A DNA stretch of 46,100 nt, from IMG/VR virus record IMGVR_UViG_3300035162_004537, positions 1 to 46,100 of that record. One strand, 5' to 3'. Every line of letters starts with the position of its first letter. Position 1 is the stretch's first letter. Below, piece after piece: positions 8,858 through 16,857 of this stretch. A program made the translations under genes and the position numbers. The DNA comes from a virus. The notes under the pieces were generated by a model. That model made no database searches. It was not told the origin of the DNA and saw nothing but the letters and a program-made list of their open reading frames with translations.

Positions 8858-9163
8858 CTAGCGAGGAAATGTAAGGCCGTCGCTCGACTCATCTGCGCTG
8901 TCGTCCCTGTGCGGGGCACTATCAGATTCCGTAAATGAGTTCGCCAGATCTAGCTCCATCCGCTCGATGAGTTCGCTTAGGGCGAGCATCGTCTCGGTAG
9001 ACCAGTTTTGCTTAGGATGCGCGGACTTGACCATCATCCCGCCTCGCATCTCTAAAGCGTACTCCCCCGAGAAGAACGCGCCATTTGTTCGCTCGAGGTT
9101 TACTTCGATGCCCACTACGCGCACCCCTGTGAAGTGGTTGGGCTCTATGAATTCTACGGGCAT
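8858..9163 (-). CDS. Small hypothetical protein, beta-rich
   Basis: 101 aa, starting MPVEFIEPNHF. The first 60 residues alternate strand-like stretches (VRVVGIEVNLER, EYALEMRGGMMVK), then a helix (MLALSELIERMELDLANSF), then a disordered Ser/Asp-rich tail. The start shares one base with the stop of the upstream gene (TAATG). No family recognised. A 120-bp gap follows before the helicase gene and may hold a promoter. Confidence 0.7.
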   Translation of the reverse strand: MPVEFIEPNHFTGVRVVGIEVNLERTNGAFFSGEYALEMRGGMMVKSAHPKQNWSTETMLALSELIERMELDLANSFTESDSAPHRDDSADESSDGLTFPR

Positions 9164-9516
9164 TAGCTGGGCTCCTCCCAGTCTGCATCAGGGAAAAACC
9201 TGTCTGCGACCTCCTCTAAGCGGGCCTTGACCTCGCTGGAGACCTGTTCGTAGCACTCGGCAAGAACCACCTCTCTGCTTGCCCTGTCAGAGTAAGAGGG
9301 AAGTGTGCACCAAGCAGTTACATCTACTTTCTGGCGCGCCCACTTCGTACTCATCGACACCCCCACAGAGCACCCAACCGAGGAGTCCATCGGTTCGGGG
9401 TCTTCGGGGATGATGGAATTTTCTCTACGCGGAAGCTCGTACTCGCGATCGCCTCTAGTCAGTGAGGCAGTGCTGCCTCGCTTTCCCGTACTCGGGTTAC
9501 GTTGTCTATTGCTCAA
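9163..9516 (-). CDS. Small hypothetical protein
   Basis: 117 aa from a TTG start (9514-9516) with an AAGGTG site; the start lies within the 3' end of the upstream gene (NLEQ stop). The first 50 residues are charged and probably disordered. The second half (CSVGVSMSTKWARQKVDV... then a helical VSSEVKARLEEVADRFFP) has the strand-then-helix pattern of a small conserved phage protein type of unknown function. The stop overlaps the next start by one base. No enzymatic motif seen. Confidence 0.65.
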   Translation of the reverse strand: MSNRQRNPSTGKRGSTASLTRGDREYELPRRENSIIPEDPEPMDSSVGCSVGVSMSTKWARQKVDVTAWCTLPSYSDRASREVVLAECYEQVSSEVKARLEEVADRFFPDADWEEPS

Positions 9517-10087
9517 GGTTCACCTTTATGTAGACGCTGGGGTTTTTGGCTTTCCGCACGATGCGGTAGGGGGCTGCGTCCTCCTCCTCGAATCGGCCCA
9601 TGGAGATCAAACGCTCTAGGACCTCGGGGACGACGGTTCTTCCAATCACGGGATCTCCCTCTAGGTACATCTCTTCCAGCTCAGGGTGCTCCTGGGCTAG
9701 TCGCTCGGCGTCGTAGCTACGGAGCACCTCGACCTTGTTGACGCGGACGGACACCGTGGTGCCCTTGCCGATCGCAAGGCCTTTCTCCAGGACATCCAGA
9801 GGCAAGCTGCTGTGACAGAAACGCTTGATAGCGTCGTGTGCCCGTTTTTGCCTCGACTCGGCAATGGCCAGGTCTCCGTATAGATTCTTAGCCCTCTGCC
9901 GGCCCGAAGCTAGGAGAGCTTCCTGGTCCTCGCGGAGGCCGCTAATGTCACGCTCGATGGCAGCGCTCCGGGAGAATTCTTCTTCACATTCTACTAGGAT
10001 GCACGCATGTATGGTCTGTACGTGCGTAGCTTCCTTCTCTAAAGCTTTTCGGAGCTCCTGGAGCTCTTTTAGGTATTCAGGTTTCAT
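9506..10087 (-). CDS. Coiled-coil protein, unknown
   Basis: 193 aa. Residues 1-95 are almost entirely helical with heptad-like leucine and alanine spacing (LKELQELRKALEKEATHV, then repeated E/R/A-rich segments), a probable coiled coil. The C-terminal 95 residues look like a small alpha/beta domain (GTTVSVRVNKVEVL ... VPEVLERLISMGRFEEED). The ATG overlaps the glycosylase stop by 4 bases. No family recognised; within the replication operon it may be an assembly or loading factor, which is inference. Confidence 0.7.
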   Translation of the reverse strand: MKPEYLKELQELRKALEKEATHVQTIHACILVECEEEFSRSAAIERDISGLREDQEALLASGRQRAKNLYGDLAIAESRQKRAHDAIKRFCHSSLPLDVLEKGLAIGKGTTVSVRVNKVEVLRSYDAERLAQEHPELEEMYLEGDPVIGRTVVPEVLERLISMGRFEEEDAAPYRIVRKAKNPSVYIKVNLEQ

Positions 10088-10773
10088 GTTCCTAGCCTCG
10101 GGGTAGTGCCTGTATAAATTTGACTATGCTTGTCCGCGACCCAGAAGGCACGCTGCCAGGTACGTAAAGATAGGTCGATGTCACCGCCATCCGACGGGTC
10201 CCACTTTTCCAGCAAGGTGGCTGGGTGAAAAGTGGCGAAGGCTGCGCGAGGGACTTCCATTTGGAGCCCTTGCGTGTAGGAGGTGATTACGGGGATACGG
10301 TCATCCCTTGCAATTTTCGTGATCGTTCTCTTCTCTCGAGTCATCGTCTTCAGCGCGGTAGAGCCCAGCAGTAGAAGTACGTATGGGTCAATAATTTCGA
10401 TGGTTCTGTGGACTAGGTCTACGCAGGACTTGATCTCAGTCCGCGTAGGGTTTCTGGACTTTTTCGGTATTGCTGCATCCGTAGGCCAGCACCCAACGAT
10501 ATTTAGTAGATAGACGTCTTCACGCGAAGTCTCCGACGCGTCGAAGAAGCTCTGCATCAGGTCGCCGGCCTTCCCGACGAACGGCTTACCTGCTAGATCC
10601 TCGTTGTACCCGGGGGCTCCCCCTACGATGACTACTTGGGCATCTAGGTTGCCTTCCCCCATGACGACATTATGTCGTCGTCGTCCGGTAGGTTCGCACA
10701 GCTTGCAGCGCGAGCACCCCTCATAGTCTTTGTGAAGTAGCGTATGCAGCTCTTGCTTTCTTTCCCAATCCAT
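10084..10773 (-). CDS. Uracil-DNA glycosylase, family 4-like (4Fe-4S)
   Basis: 229 aa from the ATG at 10771-10773, which overlaps the helicase TAA (TAATG) and has a GGAGAG site; a longer in-frame start upstream is unlikely. Family features: CSRC at residues 20-23, the active-site loop GGAPGYNED at 51-59, GKPFVGKAG, NIVGCWP with C95, RNPTRTEIKSC with C117, and FHPATLL near the end. C20, C23, C95 and C117 are the expected cluster ligands. The family motif is usually GEAPG, so one Glu is Gly here. It would remove uracil from phage DNA or act on replication intermediates; some phage relatives are non-catalytic polymerase partners. Confidence 0.82.
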   Translation of the reverse strand: MDWERKQELHTLLHKDYEGCSRCKLCEPTGRRRHNVVMGEGNLDAQVVIVGGAPGYNEDLAGKPFVGKAGDLMQSFFDASETSREDVYLLNIVGCWPTDAAIPKKSRNPTRTEIKSCVDLVHRTIEIIDPYVLLLLGSTALKTMTREKRTITKIARDDRIPVITSYTQGLQMEVPRAAFATFHPATLLEKWDPSDGGDIDLSLRTWQRAFWVADKHSQIYTGTTPRLGT

Positions 10774-12149
10774 TAGTCTCTCCTTACTACTGTGTAGGGG
10801 TACCCAAACTTGGTCATGTGGTGTCCAATTTTCTGGCACATGCGACTGCACGCCGTAACGAGCTGGTCTTTCATCACCAGCATAGTCGGCGTACTTTTGC
10901 CATTGTGTGGGCGTTGAATTCGCCCTAGAATCTGGCGAATGATATTTTCGTCGGCAACGGGCGACACTAGGATGAGTGTGTCTAGGTCTTTTCTGTCTAG
11001 CCCTTCCTTTGCCAGCACGGTTGTGGCGAAGATCAGGTCACACGTAGCCAGCTTCTCTTTACGGTCCGAGCTCTTGATTTTGCCGTGGATCATGCCGACC
11101 GATATGTCAGTACGGAGCATGAACCGGGCGTACAAGATCTCTACCTGCTCTACGCGCGGGCACAGGACGAGAATCTTTCTCTCGTCTTTAACTGCCTTGT
11201 CCACCCACTGGCATACGTAGTCGTTCCGGTCTTCGTCCAGAGCTATATGAGTAAGGAGGTACGCTAGATTGACGTCGCCAGTTCGGTCTCTCATGCCGCT
11301 CATGACATCATCAGGAACGTAGGTGTTCGTCTCTAGGAAGAATATCTCGGGGATAACGTCCTGGACATGGTCTAGGAACAGGATTTTACCTAGGTGATAC
11401 TGGTACAGCTTTTCCAGACCATCAGACCGGTCCGGGGTGGCTGATAGCCCCCAGCGTGTCCCGCGCCCCAGCGGGGCTACGGTATTAAACCCAGGAGCTC
11501 CTAGGTGATGCACCTCATCGAAGATAAATACTCCGAAGTGTTCCCGAAAGCCCTCGGGTAGTTCCCCGTTCTTTACTCTAGCTACCAGCGTTTGGATCAT
11601 CGCTACCGTGATGATCTTATCCCACGGCTTCTTACTCTTTCCTTGGAAGACCCCAACCTCGTCACGCTCGATGTTGGTGTGCTCGCAGATCCGGTCAATC
11701 CACTGCTCCATGAGGTCCTTCGTGTGCACTACAACCAGCCCGGGAACCTTAGTGGCAGCCCACGCGTGTAGCGCGACTACGGTCTTCCCCTTCCCACAAG
11801 CAAGCGAAAGCACCCCGGATCCCTGCTCGAGCATGGCCTTGTACGCGTTTTCTTGCGTACCCCTGTAGAGCTTGCAGGTAACTTCGACCCCGTCTACCTC
11901 CGGGAAAGTATCGAGAGACACATCCTCGATGTCAAACGGTAGGTCGGGCCACCGCTCGAACGGGATGAACGCTCTGGGGACCCGTAAGTGATGGTCGGTC
12001 TCTACCCAGGAGTGGAGCGACGTTTTACCATCTGGGCCGGTAAACGAGAGGGTGTTCTTGATTCCCTGTAGGTTTGAGATCTTCCTGAGCGGTAACCAAA
12101 GATATTCATTCCGGTATCCCACCTCTGGGTCGAAATTTACTGGCTGCAT
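10773..12149 (-). CDS. SF2 DEVH-box helicase (UvsW/XPB-like)
   Basis: 458 aa. Motif I LACGKGKTVVALH, motif Ia VVVHTKDLMEQW, motif II IFDEVHHL, motif III GLSATPDR, a second RecA domain (ILVLCPRVEQVEILYARF), motif V TTVLAKEGLDRKDLDTLI and motif VI QILGRIQRPHNGK are all present and in order. The N-terminal 110 residues may form a DNA-binding lobe. This architecture matches phage UvsW-type and Rad25-type helicases that migrate branched DNA or reverse forks, consistent with the recA and nuclease genes downstream in the operon. The start has an AGGGGG site. It is compact and lacks restriction-enzyme domains. Confidence 0.9.
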   Translation of the reverse strand: MQPVNFDPEVGYRNEYLWLPLRKISNLQGIKNTLSFTGPDGKTSLHSWVETDHHLRVPRAFIPFERWPDLPFDIEDVSLDTFPEVDGVEVTCKLYRGTQENAYKAMLEQGSGVLSLACGKGKTVVALHAWAATKVPGLVVVHTKDLMEQWIDRICEHTNIERDEVGVFQGKSKKPWDKIITVAMIQTLVARVKNGELPEGFREHFGVFIFDEVHHLGAPGFNTVAPLGRGTRWGLSATPDRSDGLEKLYQYHLGKILFLDHVQDVIPEIFFLETNTYVPDDVMSGMRDRTGDVNLAYLLTHIALDEDRNDYVCQWVDKAVKDERKILVLCPRVEQVEILYARFMLRTDISVGMIHGKIKSSDRKEKLATCDLIFATTVLAKEGLDRKDLDTLILVSPVADENIIRQILGRIQRPHNGKSTPTMLVMKDQLVTACSRMCQKIGHHMTKFGYPYTVVRRD

Positions 12150-12157
12150 TGCACCCC

Positions 12158-12880
12158 CTATCGGAGCCGCCTACGCCGCAACGAACGGCGGCGAGGCAGC
12201 ACCCTGCGACTTTTGAAGTAGTAAGAAATCTCTTCGCCTGCAGCTCTTGCCCCCGCTCCCGCTATTACTTCGAGAATCCTAAGCCCTAGATCAACTGCCA
12301 GGTCGAGGAGCTGGTCAAAGATCCCGGCAGGCTCCCAGGAGTCAAGGTATTCGTCTTCGTAGAGCTGCTCGGTGTCGGCGTCATAGTAACTTCCCCGCCT
12401 AGGTGGGGGGTCCCGGGGTGGGGGGTACGCAATAGGGCGGTCGCCGTCTGCGTGGTAGAAATAGTCGTCGTGCTCTTCTCTTTTAGGGGCAGCGCGCCCG
12501 TGGCTATCTCTACGGGGTTCCGGGCTTCGACGTCTGGGTTCTTCTCTGCTTCGACGAGGCTCTTCTATGCTTCGACGTCTAGGTTCTTCCCGGCGAGGCT
12601 CTGGGGCGCGGCGACGAGGCTCTTCTCTGCCCCTAGGTTGCTCTCTGCCCCTAGGTTGCTCTCGTCGGGGCTGTTCACCTCGTCGCGGCTGTTCTATGCG
12701 CGCGTCCCTCCTAGGCTCCCTTCGCGCAACACTTGGTGCTTGCTGTCGCTCGTTTCTGTGCCTGCCTTGGCTTTCTTGATGCGGCGGCCGTTCTCGGCGT
12801 AGTGTGCGGGTAGGCTCCCCGCGTGCTGTACGCTCTCTAGGTGGATCCCGCCGCAGATCCCGCAATACGTTATCTCCCAC
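12158..12880 (-). CDS. Arginine-rich low-complexity protein
   Basis: 240 aa from a GTG at 12878-12880 with a GGAGAG site. Residues about 10-165 are extremely rich in R, E and P in repeats such as EQPRGR, EEPRRR and EPRRD, so strongly basic and disordered. Residues about 190-225 form an apparent amphipathic or hydrophobic helix pair (FDQLLDLAVDLGLRILEVIAGAGARAAGEE), and the tail is again basic (RRRSLRRRRLR). It is the first gene of the leftward replication operon. It could bind nucleic acid or the membrane, or form condensates; no family is recognised. The coding DNA holds a perfect 18-bp tandem duplication and degenerate copies. Confidence 0.75.
   Translation of the reverse strand: MGDNVLRDLRRDPPRERTARGEPTRTLRRERPPHQESQGRHRNERQQAPSVARREPRRDARIEQPRRGEQPRREQPRGREQPRGREEPRRRAPEPRREEPRRRSIEEPRRSREEPRRRSPEPRRDSHGRAAPKREEHDDYFYHADGDRPIAYPPPRDPPPRRGSYYDADTEQLYEDEYLDSWEPAGIFDQLLDLAVDLGLRILEVIAGAGARAAGEEISYYFKSRRVLPRRRSLRRRRLR
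12625..12660. repeat. Perfect 2 x 18-bp tandem repeat
   Basis: The unit CTCTGCCCCTAGGTTGCT occurs twice head to tail at 12625-12642 and 12643-12660 and encodes the EQPRGR repeat of the arginine-rich protein. Flanking DNA to about 12,520 and 12,720 has more degenerate copies, which suggests growth by slippage or unequal recombination. Confidence 0.9.
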
Positions 12881-12967
12881 TGATACTCTCCTGTGAAGGC
12901 GTGATAGATTGTGCTATCGATCTCTTATGCTGGAGAAATCGCGTTACTAACGCTACCGGAGTTACTC
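12881..12967. promoter_or_regulatory. Divergent control region between replication and virion operons
   Basis: This 87-bp gap lies between the starts of the leftward and rightward operons, so promoters for both are expected here. It contains an inverted repeat GATAG-N6-CTATC at 12903-12918, a possible operator. It also holds CTTATGC at about 12925, whose complement GCATAAG recurs upstream of other minus-strand genes; GTTAGT lies 16 bases upstream of CATAAG on the minus strand. No strong sigma70-type pair is evident. Confidence 0.4.
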
Positions 12968-14092
12968 ATGCGCAGCTATCAAGCCGGCACTTTCGACATC
13001 TATGACGACGGGGGCTTACTTCTGAAGGAGCTCGTTCCCGCACAGGCGGAGCTTCCCGACTTCGTAAAAGAGGCAGCTACCGTAGGCCACGCGGAGCACC
13101 AAAATCTCTACGCCCTGGTAATGATCGAAGGCGGTACGGTGCTTCAGAAGTTTGCTACCGCCGACCCGGGGAACACCTGGTTGTCAACGTTGTACTTTGC
13201 CCGTACCAAAAACAACCTGCCCGTCGAGGCGCAGAAAGTTGCGGCAGCCAATCTGATTGAGGCTTGCGATGCGTTCGACATCGAAATCCCAGAATTTCTT
13301 TACGACGTAGCGGACGGGCCCCCCGATACTAATCTGGTAGACGTAACGGGCCTCGTGCCCCCGAGCATCGTGAAGCACGCGTCAGTCGTAGCAGACTCGG
13401 TGGCACGGAACGATGAGGTCTCCTACGCCATTGAACGCGCAGACGGCACCCAGTACTTCCCCCTCGGCGACGTCACAGCTGTTTCGGCAGCCATGGACTA
13501 CTTCGATAGAGAGCACCGCAACTTCATCCCCCGGGAGCGTAGGGAGTTTGCCGTCAAGGTGGCGCACATAGCGTCTCGAGGGCACCTACCCATACCCGAG
13601 TCTATGCAAAAGTACGCCGGCGCTGACCTCAACCCCTCGTTCGGAAATTACTTGGGGCTACGTCTTTTGCACCTTCAGCACGACGACGGCACTTTGGAAG
13701 CAGAGCTAGTTAAGATCGGGGCTGACGCGTACACCAACAGCCAGGATGACGTTGCTGCCTCGCTGGCAGAGTTCGATACCCGAACCGGTCTTTCCAGTAT
13801 GTGGGATCGGGATATTCCGGACCCCTATCTGTCAACGTTTGGCATGCTCAAGCTGGCAAAAGGGAAAACCGAAGATATTGGTGAGACGTTTACTCTCGGC
13901 CCGGACTCCGTGACTACGGATGAGCTCCTCATCCTTGCTTCCCGCGGCAAGGCCGACGTAGACAACCACTTTGGCATTGCGGTTGCCCAGAAGTTCGAGG
14001 CGAACCCGGTGGCAACCTTCAAGTCTATGCCTACCGAACAGAAGCGGGTGATGATGCGTATGGCAAACAGCCTAGAGTCGATCAAGGGGTAG
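12968..14092 (+). CDS. Unknown virion-module protein upstream of portal
   Basis: 374 aa from the ATG at 12968, preferred because GGAG lies 6 bases upstream; a GTG at 12911 in the same frame would add 19 residues but has no well-placed site. It starts MRSYQAGTFDIYDDGG. It is acidic, mostly helical by eye, and has several K-x-A segments (VKEAATVG, VKHASVVA) like other proteins of this module. It ends KRVMMRMANSLESIKG. No enzymatic motif is visible. First gene of the rightward operon, ahead of the portal, so probably a head or portal-associated virion component; that is inference from position. Confidence 0.75.
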   Translation: MRSYQAGTFDIYDDGGLLLKELVPAQAELPDFVKEAATVGHAEHQNLYALVMIEGGTVLQKFATADPGNTWLSTLYFARTKNNLPVEAQKVAAANLIEACDAFDIEIPEFLYDVADGPPDTNLVDVTGLVPPSIVKHASVVADSVARNDEVSYAIERADGTQYFPLGDVTAVSAAMDYFDREHRNFIPRERREFAVKVAHIASRGHLPIPESMQKYAGADLNPSFGNYLGLRLLHLQHDDGTLEAELVKIGADAYTNSQDDVAASLAEFDTRTGLSSMWDRDIPDPYLSTFGMLKLAKGKTEDIGETFTLGPDSVTTDELLILASRGKADVDNHFGIAVAQKFEANPVATFKSMPTEQKRVMMRMANSLESIKG

Positions 14093-14095
14093 TAG

Positions 14096-14743
14096 ATGCC
14101 GTCACCACTACTGCGCCCCGCGGGGCTGCTGGACGACGAGTATGGGCTGCATCTAGTTACCCTAAGCGTCCTACTGCTGAAAGAGCTTGGCCCAGACTAC
14201 TTAGACTGGGACACGGACCACTTGTGGGAAGAGCTCGAAGAGCGTTACGGCAGTCTCGGTACGATAACTAAGGAGCGCATCAACGCCCTTCGACTTCTAC
14301 ACTCCAACAGCGCGTTCTGGGAAGAGTGGGAGGTCTTTGAGAAGGTGACTGCTGCGATCATGGGGGAGCTCCCGCTATTCAGCTTAGTGCAGCCCCCAGA
14401 GCCCGAGGAGGTAGCTATCGCGGTTACTACCGCGCGCAGGTTCGACAAACATAAATGGGACGAAGACGTAAAGGCTTACATGGTAGCGGCTTGCCTAGAC
14501 GACGGGATGTGGTATTTCTTAGGTACCCCTCTGGCGTTTCTGCATGAGACTCTCTTGGAAGCTGACAACAGGTTAGGTATTAAGCGGAACTTCGCCGGCG
14601 TCGGTAACGCCCTAGAGGCTCAACGGGGTTTTTATTCTAGCCCCGACACAGCTGCTCAGGTGCAAGCCAATAAGGTACGGGAAGTCGAGCTAGTGCTACG
14701 TCGATACAATGGTGCAGTAGATAAGCAGCTCAAGGAGCTCTAG
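14096..14743 (+). CDS. Unknown protein next to portal
   Basis: 215 aa, start ATG at 14096 with an AAGGGG site a few bases after the previous stop; its TAG stop directly abuts the portal ATG. It is acidic and helical (LLLKELGPDYLDWDTDHLWEEL, WEEWEVFEKVTAAIMG), and ends with a helix (VREVELVLRRYNGAVDKQLKEL). No motif recognised. Tight packing against the portal gene suggests a portal-linked structural or assembly factor, as inference. Confidence 0.75.
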   Translation: MPSPLLRPAGLLDDEYGLHLVTLSVLLLKELGPDYLDWDTDHLWEELEERYGSLGTITKERINALRLLHSNSAFWEEWEVFEKVTAAIMGELPLFSLVQPPEPEEVAIAVTTARRFDKHKWDEDVKAYMVAACLDDGMWYFLGTPLAFLHETLLEADNRLGIKRNFAGVGNALEAQRGFYSSPDTAAQVQANKVREVELVLRRYNGAVDKQLKEL

Positions 14744-16624
14744 ATGCCTTCAGGTAATGGCTCGGGTGGATTTGGTCCCGGCAGTAGTGCTCGCTTTGCG
14801 GGTCAACGTGCGGGCGGCCAGGGCGGCAGGAACAACTCGTTTCGATACCCCTCTCCCTGGTGGGACGTTGCCCAGCTCGACCTCCCTAGGTCGGTCAAGC
14901 ACCTATTTCAGTGGTGCCTGTACCACGCGCTGGTCAACCCCTTGGTGTCTTCGGTCACTAGGAAGATGGCGGCCTACCCCATTACCGAGATTACAATTCT
15001 GGAAGAGCCCGAGGAGGGCTTCTCGGCCCACCATGACCGGTGGAAGGACGCCCTATTCCAGACTTTAGATGTCCGCAGCTTCCAACTCGAGGTAGGTCTC
15101 GACTTTTATACCTACGGAAACTGCATCGTCAGCATCCTGTTTCCCTTCCACAAGTACCTGGAGTGCCGGGCATGCGGAGCTCGGGAGCGCATTAAGCGCT
15201 TAAAGTTTAGGAAGGACTGGAACTTCCGGGACCACAAGTACATTCTCACTTGCCCTAAGTGTCGGGCAGTCCAGCCTGCAAAGGTCGATGACGTCCACTA
15301 CCCTAGCTACAAGGGCATCAAACTTATCCGCTGGAATCCCGCGGATATTGATATCGACTTTAATCCAATCACTCGGCAGCCGGAATACGCGTACAAGGCC
15401 CCCCAAAAGCTGAAGACGAAAGTAATTCGGAAGACTCAAAGCTACCTAGAGGACCTGCCTCACGCCCTGATCAAGAGCCTAAAGACTGGTAGGCCCTTCA
15501 TCATTGACTCTCGTAACGTCTACCACTTCAAGAACCCGACGCCGAGCTTGGCCGCTAACGATGATGGCTGGGGCTACCCGCCCATCCTGCCTGCATTGAA
15601 AGACAGCTTCTATCTACAGATACTGAAGAAGTCACAAGAGGCTGTGATGCTTGAGCATCTCATCCCCCTCGATATCTTCTTCCCTGCCAGCTCTGACGCG
15701 AACGCAAATCCTTACAGCATGATCAACCTGTCGGACTGGAAGTCTAGGGTAGAGAAAGAGATCGTTAAGTGGCGGTGGGATCCGAACTACAAGCCCATCC
15801 TCCCCGTTCCCATTGGGCACCAGCGCGTTGGTGGTAATGGCCGAGCGTTGATGCTTACTCAAGAGATCCGGGCCTGGTCAGAGCATATCGTTGCTGGCAT
15901 GGGCGTACCTCAAGAGTTCGCCTTCGGGGGTCTGTCCTGGTCGGGCTCCAATGTGTCGCTGCGTATGCTGGAAAACCAGTTCATGACGTATCGCCAGATG
16001 CATCAGCATTTCCTGCAACACTTCTTGATCCCGCACATCGCCCGATTCATGGGCTGGTCCGAGATCAAGGTGAACATGCGGGAGTTCAAGATGGCAGACG
16101 ACATTCAGGGCAAACAGCTCCTGTTGTCGCTCAATCAGATGAAGAAGGTCAGCGATAAGACGCTACTGGCCGAGTTTGGGAAAGACGCACTGGCCGAGTC
16201 TAAGATTATCGAGCAGGAGCTTCAGCGCTCACTTGAGCTCCAGAAGACGGAGCAGATGTACGGCGCCAAGGTGCAGGGCGAAGTTCAAGAGATGCAGGCG
16301 AAAAGACAGCAGCAGCTTCAGGCGTTGATGGGGGCGGGGCAACCCGCCCCTGGACAACCGCCTGCTGCTATGCAGCCGAACGAGGTTGTCCAGGGCATGA
16401 GTGCCCCGCCGAATTCGGTAAACGTCCTAGAGCTCGCTGACGCCTACGCCAAGAAGCTCTCTAATATGGACCCCGCTCAATCCGCGGATGCCCTTCGTAG
16501 GATCCGAGCGCAGAGCCCGGAGCTTCATCAAGTTGTTCAGCAGAAGATGTCCCTGCTCCAAGCACAGGGAATCAAGCCCCTACCAGAGCAGCGCCCCCCT
16601 CGTCGGGAGGACAAAGTCATCTAG
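14744..16624 (+). CDS. Portal protein with zinc-ribbon insertion
   Basis: 626 aa. Portal-type features: an N-terminal Gly/Ser-rich arm, a wing beginning YPSPWWDVAQLDLPRS, the MAAYPITEI region, IKLIRWNPADIDIDFNP, VYHFKNPTPSLAANDDGWGYPPI, and a long helical segment with IVAGMGVPQEFAFGG and MLENQFMTYRQMHQHF. An insertion has CRACG near residue 143 and CPKC near 167, a probable zinc ribbon. The last 140 residues are Q/A/P-rich and coiled-coil-like, as in many portal C-termini. The portal forms the dodecameric DNA gate at the capsid vertex and would work with the terminase encoded at 30,590. Confidence 0.85.
   Translation: MPSGNGSGGFGPGSSARFAGQRAGGQGGRNNSFRYPSPWWDVAQLDLPRSVKHLFQWCLYHALVNPLVSSVTRKMAAYPITEITILEEPEEGFSAHHDRWKDALFQTLDVRSFQLEVGLDFYTYGNCIVSILFPFHKYLECRACGARERIKRLKFRKDWNFRDHKYILTCPKCRAVQPAKVDDVHYPSYKGIKLIRWNPADIDIDFNPITRQPEYAYKAPQKLKTKVIRKTQSYLEDLPHALIKSLKTGRPFIIDSRNVYHFKNPTPSLAANDDGWGYPPILPALKDSFYLQILKKSQEAVMLEHLIPLDIFFPASSDANANPYSMINLSDWKSRVEKEIVKWRWDPNYKPILPVPIGHQRVGGNGRALMLTQEIRAWSEHIVAGMGVPQEFAFGGLSWSGSNVSLRMLENQFMTYRQMHQHFLQHFLIPHIARFMGWSEIKVNMREFKMADDIQGKQLLLSLNQMKKVSDKTLLAEFGKDALAESKIIEQELQRSLELQKTEQMYGAKVQGEVQEMQAKRQQQLQALMGAGQPAPGQPPAAMQPNEVVQGMSAPPNSVNVLELADAYAKKLSNMDPAQSADALRRIRAQSPELHQVVQQKMSLLQAQGIKPLPEQRPPRREDKVI
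16331..16350. repeat. GCAA-capped hairpin inside portal gene
   Basis: GGGGCGGG, loop GCAA, CCCGCCCC: a perfect 8-bp GC-only stem with a GNRA tetraloop, inside the Pro/Gln-rich portal tail. It could be a stable mRNA element or may simply reflect Gly-Ala-Gly-Gln-Pro codons. Confidence 0.6.
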
Positions 16625-16731
16625 TCCCAGTCATCCTCTCCACGGTATTCGGCGTCTGTGGCCTTATCGTGCATGTCCAACAAGGCGTAAGCGACACCCT
16701 GAACTGCGAAGATAAAGAATATAGGCCACAC
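16621..16731 (-). CDS. 36-aa predicted single-pass membrane peptide
   Basis: GTG start at 16729-16731, preceded by GGAGGA seven bases upstream; stop TAG overlaps the portal stop on the other strand. The product begins MWPIFFIFAVQGVAYALL, a hydrophobic segment long enough to span a membrane, and ends in an acidic tail (DAEYRGEDDWD). It directly follows the 19-aa micro-gene, with GTG immediately after that gene's TAA. The strand is opposite to its neighbours. Small phage membrane peptides can be holins, antiholins or superinfection factors, but no family is recognised. Confidence 0.55.
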   Translation of the reverse strand: MWPIFFIFAVQGVAYALLDMHDKATDAEYRGEDDWD

Positions 16732-16791
16732 TTATTCGTCCTCCGTATCATCGCCTGACGCCTTTTCGAGATCATCTTCGAGACCACCCAT
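16732..16791 (-). CDS. 19-aa acidic micro-peptide
   Basis: ATG at 16789-16791 with a strong AGGAGGG site and an in-frame stop four codons upstream, so the start is fixed. The product is MGGLEDDLEKASGDDTEDE. Its stop TAA is immediately followed by the GTG of the membrane peptide, as in a coupled pair. It may be a leader whose translation exposes the downstream site. No homologue family is known to me. Confidence 0.45.
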   Translation of the reverse strand: MGGLEDDLEKASGDDTEDE

Positions 16792-16857
16792 TGAGCCCTC
16801 CTAGTGTTTTGGGTTCTACTCCTTATGCCAGAATAATAGCTGACCGAATGGTGACGA
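16792..16857. promoter_or_regulatory. Control region before the RNA polymerase gene
   Basis: 66 bp between the leftward micro-genes and the rightward polymerase. On the plus strand TTGGGT (16809-16814) and AATAAT (16832-16837) are 17 bases apart, a possible sigma70-like promoter. CTTATGC at about 16822 gives GCATAAG on the minus strand, shared with other control regions. The polymerase ATG itself has only a weak site (GGTGA). Confidence 0.4.
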
